A DNA stretch of 9,025 nt. Source: Burkholderiales bacterium (lineage in GTDB: Bacteria > Pseudomonadota > Gammaproteobacteria > Burkholderiales > Usitatibacteraceae). The DNA is taken from positions 1 through 9,025 of the forward strand of contig JAICTR010000092.1 of the NCBI GenBank assembly GCA_025936275.1, given 5' to 3'. Under the pieces are notes generated by a model. The model was not told the origin of the DNA, searched no databases, and saw only the letters and a list, made by a program, of their open reading frames with translations. Positions 4,673 through 9,025 of this stretch are shown piece by piece (positions within the stretch are counted from its first letter, which is position 1; every line of letters begins with the position of its first letter). The position numbers and the translations under genes were made by a program.

Positions 4673-5962
4673 ATGCTCTCCGACTTCTCCGCCTCGAAAC
4701 CCCGCGAAATCTTCCGCAAGGTCGCGCTCGAGCGCCTCTCCTCGCCCGACCAGCTCGACCTCCTCACGCAGGTGGTCGGCACCAAGGGATGGCTCGTGCT
4801 CGGCACGCTCGCCTTCGCGGTGCTGGTGGCGACCGTGTGGGGCGTCTTCGGCGAGATTCCGAGCAAGGTCTCGGGCCAGGCGATGGTGACGCGCGCGGGC
4901 GGCGTCTTCGACGTGCCGGCGACCGCGCAGGGGCGCGTGGCGGAGCTCGACGTGAGCGTGGGCGACGTGGTGAAGGCGAACCAGGTCGTCGCGCGCATCG
5001 AGCAGCCCGAGCTGGAGTACGAGATCCAGTCGCTGCAGTCGCGCCTCGCGGAGCTCAAGGCGCGCCAGGCGAGCCTGCAGGGCTTCGAGCGCCGCGGCAG
5101 CGCGCTGCAGGGCGAGCTCCTCGCCTCGCGCCGCCAGCAGGTCGAGGAGAAGATCCGCCTCGGCACCACGCACGAGAAGACGCTCGAGGACCGCATCCGC
5201 TCCGAGGAGACGCTGCTGCAGCAGGGCCTCATCACCAAGCAGACGCTGCTCAACTCGAGGATCGAGCTCGAGCAGCTGCGCCAGGACACCGAGGGCGCGA
5301 AGTCGCAGCTGCGCCAGCTCTCGCTGCAGAACCTCGACGCGCGCAAGCAATCGGACGCGGAGGCGGCGAGCCTCAGCCTGCAGATCGCCGACCTCGAGCG
5401 CCAGATCGGCGCGCAGAAGGAGCGCCTCGCGCTGCAGTCGGTGGTGCGCAGTCCCTACGGCGGGCGCATCCTCGAGATCAAGTCGGGACGCGCCGGCGGG
5501 CTCGTGGGCCTCGGCTCCTCGCTCTTCACGCTGGAGCGGGACGCCCAGTCCTCCGGCGGGCCCCTCGAGGCGGTGATCTTCGTCTCGGCCTACGACGGCC
5601 CGAGCGTGCACCCCGGCATGGACGTGCAGATCAGCCCCGGCAGCGTGAAGCCCGAGGAGCACGGCTTCATGCTCGGCAAGGTGCGCTGGGTGTCGTCGTA
5701 TCCCTCCTCGCAGCAGGGCATCATGCAGATGCTGCAGAACGAGAAGCTCGCGAGCGCGCTCACCGGCGACGGGCCGCCCATCAAGGTGATCGCCGACCTC
5801 GTGCCGGATGCGACCACGCCGAGCGGCTACAAATGGTCCTCGGGGCGCGGGCCGGATTTCCAGGTGAAGAGCGGCACGCTCTCCACGGTCACGATCACCA
5901 CCGAGAAGCGCCCGCCGATCGCGCTGGTGATCCCGGCCCTCAAGAAGTTCCTCGGCGTGTGA
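4673..5962 (+). CDS. NHLM system HlyD-type secretion (membrane fusion) protein
   Basis: This is a 429-residue periplasmic adaptor linking the inner-membrane ABC transporter to the TolC-like channel. The start has AGGA (4662-4665) seven bases upstream. The N-terminus FRKVALERLSSPDQLDLL (14-31) is characteristic of the NHLM-associated HlyD branch. One membrane helix follows at about 40-59 (WLVLGTLAFAVLVATVWGVF). Next come the first half of a lipoyl-like domain (about 80-112, GRVAELDVSVGDVVKANQVV), a long coiled coil (about 113-255, Gln/Glu/Leu/Arg-rich), the second lipoyl half (VVRSPYGGRILEIKSG, 257-272), and a beta-barrel region (about 298-345). The C-terminal part ends VTITTEKRPPIALVIPALKK. 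It sits between the TolC-like and ABC genes with gaps of 18 and 4 bases, consistent with an operon. Confidence 0.93.
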   Translation: MLSDFSASKPREIFRKVALERLSSPDQLDLLTQVVGTKGWLVLGTLAFAVLVATVWGVFGEIPSKVSGQAMVTRAGGVFDVPATAQGRVAELDVSVGDVVKANQVVARIEQPELEYEIQSLQSRLAELKARQASLQGFERRGSALQGELLASRRQQVEEKIRLGTTHEKTLEDRIRSEETLLQQGLITKQTLLNSRIELEQLRQDTEGAKSQLRQLSLQNLDARKQSDAEAASLSLQIADLERQIGAQKERLALQSVVRSPYGGRILEIKSGRAGGLVGLGSSLFTLERDAQSSGGPLEAVIFVSAYDGPSVHPGMDVQISPGSVKPEEHGFMLGKVRWVSSYPSSQQGIMQMLQNEKLASALTGDGPPIKVIADLVPDATTPSGYKWSSGRGPDFQVKSGTLSTVTITTEKRPPIALVIPALKKFLGV

Positions 5963-5966
5963 CCGC

Positions 5967-8204
5967 ATGAGCGCGACCGCCCCCGCCGCCGAAGCCCCGC
6001 TCGCCCCGCCGCCCGCGCCCGCGCGCAAGGCCGCGCCCGGGCCCGCGCGCCGCGTGCGCACGCCCACCATCATCCAGATGGAGGCGGTCGAGTGCGGCGC
6101 CGCGGCGCTGCGCATCGTGCTCGCCTACTACGGGCGCTTCGTCCCGGCCGAGGAATTGCGCGTCGAGTGCGGCGTGTCGCGCGACGGCTCCAAGGCGAGC
6201 AACGTGGTGCGCGCGGCGCGCCGCTACGGGCTCAACGCCAAGGGCCTCAAGCGCGAGCCCGACAAGCTGGGCGACCTGAAGCTGCCGTTCATCGTCTTCT
6301 GGAACTTCAACCACTTCGTCGTGGTGGAAGGCTTCAAGCCGGGGAAGGTGTTCCTCAACGATCCGGCCACCGGGCCGCGCATCGTCACCGAGGCGGAGTT
6401 CGACCAGTCCTTCACCGGCGTGATCCTCGCGATCGAGAAGGGGCCCGAGTTCAAGCCCGGCGGCGAGAACCCCGGCATCCTCGCCGCGCTCGCGAGCCGG
6501 CTCCCGGGCACCGCGCCTTCCATCGGTTACCTGCTGCTCGCCGGCCTCGCGCTGGTGATCCCCGGGCTCGTGGTGCCGGTGTTCAGCAAGGTGTTCGTCG
6601 ACGAGATCCTGGTGAAGCACTTCGAGAGCTGGGTGAAGCCGCTGCTCCTCGGCATGTCGCTCACCGCGGTGCTGATGGCGGGGCTCACCTGGCTGCAGTC
6701 GTACTTCCTCTCGCGCTTCCACGCCGCGCTCGCGCTCACCACCGGCGCGCGCTTCTTCTGGCACGTGCTGCACCTGCCGGTGGGCTTCTACTCGCAGCGC
6801 TCGGCGGGCGAGATCAGCTCGCGGGTGCAGATCAACGACAAGGTGGCGGGACTGCTCGCGGGGGAGGTCGCGCGCGCGATGCTCAACGTCGCGGTGGTGA
6901 TCTTCTACGCGGCGCTGATGTTCTTCTACGACTGGGCGCTCACGCTGATCGGAATCGCGGTCGCGGTCGCCAACATCGTGTTCCTGAAGACCATCGCGCG
7001 GCGGCGCATCGACGCGACGCAGCGCCTCGCCATCGACGGCGGCAAGCTCTTCGGCACCTCGATGAACGGCCTGCGCCTCATCGAGACGCTCAAGGCCTCG
7101 GGCATGGAGAGCGACTTCTTCCGCAAGTGGGCCGGCTACCAGAGCAAGGTGATGACCGGCCAGCAGGTGGTGGGCGGGCAGGAGCTCTTCCTGCAGTCGG
7201 TGCCGCCGCTGCTCGCCACGATGAACGGCGTGGCGATCCTCGCCTTCGGCGGCATGCGCGTGATGGACGGGCACCTCACGATGGGCATGCTGGTCGCGTT
7301 CCAGGCGCTGATGGCCGCCTTCATCGGCCCGATCAACCAGCTCGTGGGACTCGCCGGGCGCATCCAGGAGATGCACGGCGACATGAACCGCCTGGACGAC
7401 GTGCTGAACTACCCGCTCGACCGCTACGCCGATCCGAAGTCCGACACCGCGCGCCTCGACCCCGCCGAACGCCAGGTGAAGCTCAAGGGCGAGATCGAGC
7501 TGCGCAACCTCACCTTCGGCTACAGCCGGCTCGCCAACCCGCTGATCGAGAACTTCAGCCTGAAGCTGAAGCCCGGCTCGCGCGTGGCGCTGATCGGTCC
7601 GTCGGGGTGCGGCAAGTCCACGGTCTCGAAGCTCGTCATGGGCCTCTACGAGCCGTGGTCGGGCGAGATCCTCTTCGACGGCGTGCCGCGCTCGGCGCTG
7701 CCGCGCCTGGTGATGACCAACTCGGTCTCGATGGTGGACCAGGACATCACGCTCTTCCAGGGCACGATCCGCGACAACCTCACCATGTGGGACGAGACGC
7801 TCGGCGACGCGAGCGTGGTGCGCGCGGCGAAGGACGCGGAGATCCACGACGTCGTCGCGGCGCGGCCCGGCGGCTACGAGGCGCAGGTCTCGGAGATGGG
7901 CGCGAACTTCTCCGGCGGCCAGCGCCAGCGCCTGGAGATCGCGCGCGCGCTCGCCGCCGACCCGGTGGTCGTGGTGCTCGACGAGGCCACCAGCGCGCTC
8001 GATCCCACCACCGAGGCGCGCATCGACGACAACCTGCGCCGGCGCGGCTGCACCTGCCTCATCATCGCGCACCGCCTGTCCACCATCCGCGACTGCGACG
8101 AGATCATCGTGCTCGAGCGCGGCAAGGTGGTGCAGCGCGGCACCCACGAGGAGCTGCTGCGCGACGAGCACGGCCTCTACGCGCTGCTGATCCGCACCCA
8201 ATGA
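5967..8204 (+). CDS. NHLM peptidase-containing ABC transporter (C39 peptidase, membrane domain, ATPase)
   Basis: This 745-residue inner-membrane transporter should cleave the leader after the Gly motif and export the core peptide. A 30-residue Pro/Ala-rich tail precedes the C39 peptidase domain (about 32-160). Its catalytic set is visible: Q37, C43 in AVECGAAAL, H116 in FNHFVVVEG, and D132 in LNDPATG. Transmembrane helices fill about 185-460 (for example YLLLAGLALVIPGLVVPVF). The nucleotide-binding domain (about 505-745) has Walker A GPSGCGKST (544-552), a Q-loop at Q592, signature FSGGQRQR (648-655), Walker B VVVVLDEATSALD (667-679) with E673, and the switch H702 in IIAHRLST. All catalytic residues are intact. 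No clear ribosome site precedes the ATG; the preceding gene stops four bases earlier, so translational coupling is likely. Its stop overlaps the next start. Confidence 0.95.
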   Translation: MSATAPAAEAPLAPPPAPARKAAPGPARRVRTPTIIQMEAVECGAAALRIVLAYYGRFVPAEELRVECGVSRDGSKASNVVRAARRYGLNAKGLKREPDKLGDLKLPFIVFWNFNHFVVVEGFKPGKVFLNDPATGPRIVTEAEFDQSFTGVILAIEKGPEFKPGGENPGILAALASRLPGTAPSIGYLLLAGLALVIPGLVVPVFSKVFVDEILVKHFESWVKPLLLGMSLTAVLMAGLTWLQSYFLSRFHAALALTTGARFFWHVLHLPVGFYSQRSAGEISSRVQINDKVAGLLAGEVARAMLNVAVVIFYAALMFFYDWALTLIGIAVAVANIVFLKTIARRRIDATQRLAIDGGKLFGTSMNGLRLIETLKASGMESDFFRKWAGYQSKVMTGQQVVGGQELFLQSVPPLLATMNGVAILAFGGMRVMDGHLTMGMLVAFQALMAAFIGPINQLVGLAGRIQEMHGDMNRLDDVLNYPLDRYADPKSDTARLDPAERQVKLKGEIELRNLTFGYSRLANPLIENFSLKLKPGSRVALIGPSGCGKSTVSKLVMGLYEPWSGEILFDGVPRSALPRLVMTNSVSMVDQDITLFQGTIRDNLTMWDETLGDASVVRAAKDAEIHDVVAARPGGYEAQVSEMGANFSGGQRQRLEIARALAADPVVVVLDEATSALDPTTEARIDDNLRRRGCTCLIIAHRLSTIRDCDEIIVLERGKVVQRGTHEELLRDEHGLYALLIRTQ

Positions 8205-9025
8205 CCGACGCCACGCTCGCCTCTCCCGAAACGACCGCGGCGATCGCCGAAGGCGCGCTCGCCCCGGCCCCGTCCGAAGCGCTCCGCGCGATCGATGCGC
8301 TCTTCTCTTACGCGGGCGCGCGCCCCAGCGTGCTCGAGCGCGGCAATCCGCTCGATCTCGCCGATCCCGGGCGCGCCTGGGCGGTGGTCGAAGGCAAGGT
8401 CGATGCGTTCCTCGTGGCACCCCCCGATGCGAGCGGCATCTCGCGCCGCTCGTTCCTGCTGCGCGTGGAAGCGGGCGACGTGCTCTTCGGCCTTTCCACC
8501 ATCACCGGCCGCGCACCTGCAACGCAGCCGGGCGCCGGCGAGTTCGGGCCCGATGCGTTCGGCGTGCAGCTCAAGGCCGGCTGGCGCATCGAGGGCGTGC
8601 CCGTGCCGGGCACGCGCTGCCTAGAGGCGCGCGTCGCGGACCTCATCGCCGCCGCGGGCGGCGAGCGCCTCGAGACGCTCGCGCGTTCCGCCGAGCGCTG
8701 GGCAAGCCTGCTGTGCGGCTCGATGCGCGAGCGCAAGTTCCCGTCCTCGATCGAGCGCCTGGAGGCGGGCACCACGCGCACCTTCCAGGAATCGAACATC
8801 GTGGTCGTCGGCCACGAGGTGGGCTGGGTCAGCGTGCGCCAGGGATGCGTGCGCGTGAACGGCCTCGCGGAGGAGGAGATCCGCCAGGGCGAGTCGATCG
8901 CGCTTTCCGAGGACGCGTGGCTCGAGTGCACGCAGGCGACGGTGCTCGCCTCGGAGCGTACGCGCGAGGCGATCGCGGGAGGGCGCTTCGTCGACGCCCT
9001 CGCGCGGCTGCAGGACCGCTTCGTC
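8201..9025 (+). CDS. NHLM system second ABC transporter subunit, N-terminal part (cut by right edge)
   Basis: The first 275 residues are present; the frame is open to the right edge. The start ATG overlaps the previous stop as ATGA (8201-8204), a standard sign of translational coupling. The sequence includes AWAVVEGKVDAFLVAP (62-77), SFLLRVEAGDVLFGL (88-102), and later SIERLEAGTTRTF and WVSVRQGCVRVNG. This matches the poorly understood N-terminal region of NHLM-type ABC transporter subunits that lack a peptidase domain, and the membrane and ATPase domains should follow beyond the window. The segments around 62-102 and 187-225 look like beta-roll (cyclic-nucleotide-binding or cupin-like) folds. 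The protein probably works with the C39 transporter, perhaps as a heteromer. The family call rests on this N-terminal pattern and on gene order. Confidence 0.85.
   Translation, partial: MTDATLASPETTAAIAEGALAPAPSEALRAIDALFSYAGARPSVLERGNPLDLADPGRAWAVVEGKVDAFLVAPPDASGISRRSFLLRVEAGDVLFGLSTITGRAPATQPGAGEFGPDAFGVQLKAGWRIEGVPVPGTRCLEARVADLIAAAGGERLETLARSAERWASLLCGSMRERKFPSSIERLEAGTTRTFQESNIVVVGHEVGWVSVRQGCVRVNGLAEEEIRQGESIALSEDAWLECTQATVLASERTREAIAGGRFVDALARLQDRFV

Noticed and set aside
3077..6115. Very long minus-strand open frame (about 1000 codons) upstream of and in frame with the hydroxylase
   Set aside because: It is antisense to the TolC-like and HlyD-type genes, has Arg/Ala/Glu/Leu-rich low-information sequence, and matches no family. 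Only the last 177 codons, from the ATG at 3076, look like a protein domain.
5940..8420. 826-codon minus-strand open frame opposite the C39 ABC transporter
   Set aside because: Its composition is typical of a shadow frame in GC-rich coding DNA, rich in His, Arg, Ala and Glu with no domain. The plus strand carries every ABC motif intact.
1..9025. CRISPR arrays, tRNA or rRNA genes, insertion sequences or integration sites
   Set aside because: I saw no regularly spaced direct repeats, no RNA gene signatures, and no transposase or terminal inverted repeats in the window.

Overview
The window looks like chromosomal DNA of a very GC-rich Gram-negative bacterium. An outer-membrane TolC-type channel and a HlyD-type periplasmic adaptor show two membranes. 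Strong G/C bias at third codon positions produces very long antisense shadow ORFs. A proteobacterium, perhaps a betaproteobacterium, is my best guess, but that is inference.

Nearly all of the window belongs to one RiPP (ribosomally made, post-translationally modified peptide) locus of the 'NHLM/NHLP bacteriocin' class, related to proteusins. These use nitrile-hydratase-alpha-like leader peptides. On the minus strand, reading right to left from about 1690, are precursor B (1064-1690), an intergenic TTCG hairpin, precursor A (348-974), and the first 93 codons of a RiPP-maturation radical SAM C-methyltransferase (1-281, cut by the left edge). Both precursors are 208 residues long with no gap between them. 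Their leaders are about 71% identical over 149 residues and contain two tandem copies of the NHLP unit. The leaders end in a Gly-Gly-Gly processing site. The two 59-residue cores are almost unrelated: B is a Gly/Ala/Val-rich, membrane-active-looking peptide, and A is a Pro/Gly-rich peptide. Each keeps exactly two cysteines at identical positions, 160 and the C-terminal 208.

A 329-bp intergenic region (1691-2019) separates the minus-strand biosynthetic group from a plus-strand export group. It holds a possible minus-strand promoter and several inverted repeats, some with interchangeable arms. The plus-strand group is a cyclic-nucleotide-binding-fold protein (2020-2574), a TolC-like outer-membrane factor (about 3086-4654), a HlyD-type NHLM secretion protein (4673-5962), a C39-peptidase ABC transporter that should cut the leader and export the core (5967-8204), and the N-terminal 275 codons of the second NHLM ABC transporter subunit (8201-9025, cut by the right edge). 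Close spacing and an ATGA stop/start overlap suggest translational coupling of the last genes.

An aspartyl/asparaginyl beta-hydroxylase gene (2543-3076) lies on the minus strand inside the export group. It overlaps the tail of the cyclic-nucleotide-binding-fold gene by 32 bp and its start codon nearly touches the start of the TolC gene. It may be a tailoring enzyme for the peptides. In the proposed pathway, the precursors are bound through the duplicated leader, modified by the radical SAM enzyme and possibly the hydroxylase, cleaved after the Gly motif by the C39 domain, and exported through the ABC-HlyD-TolC conduit.
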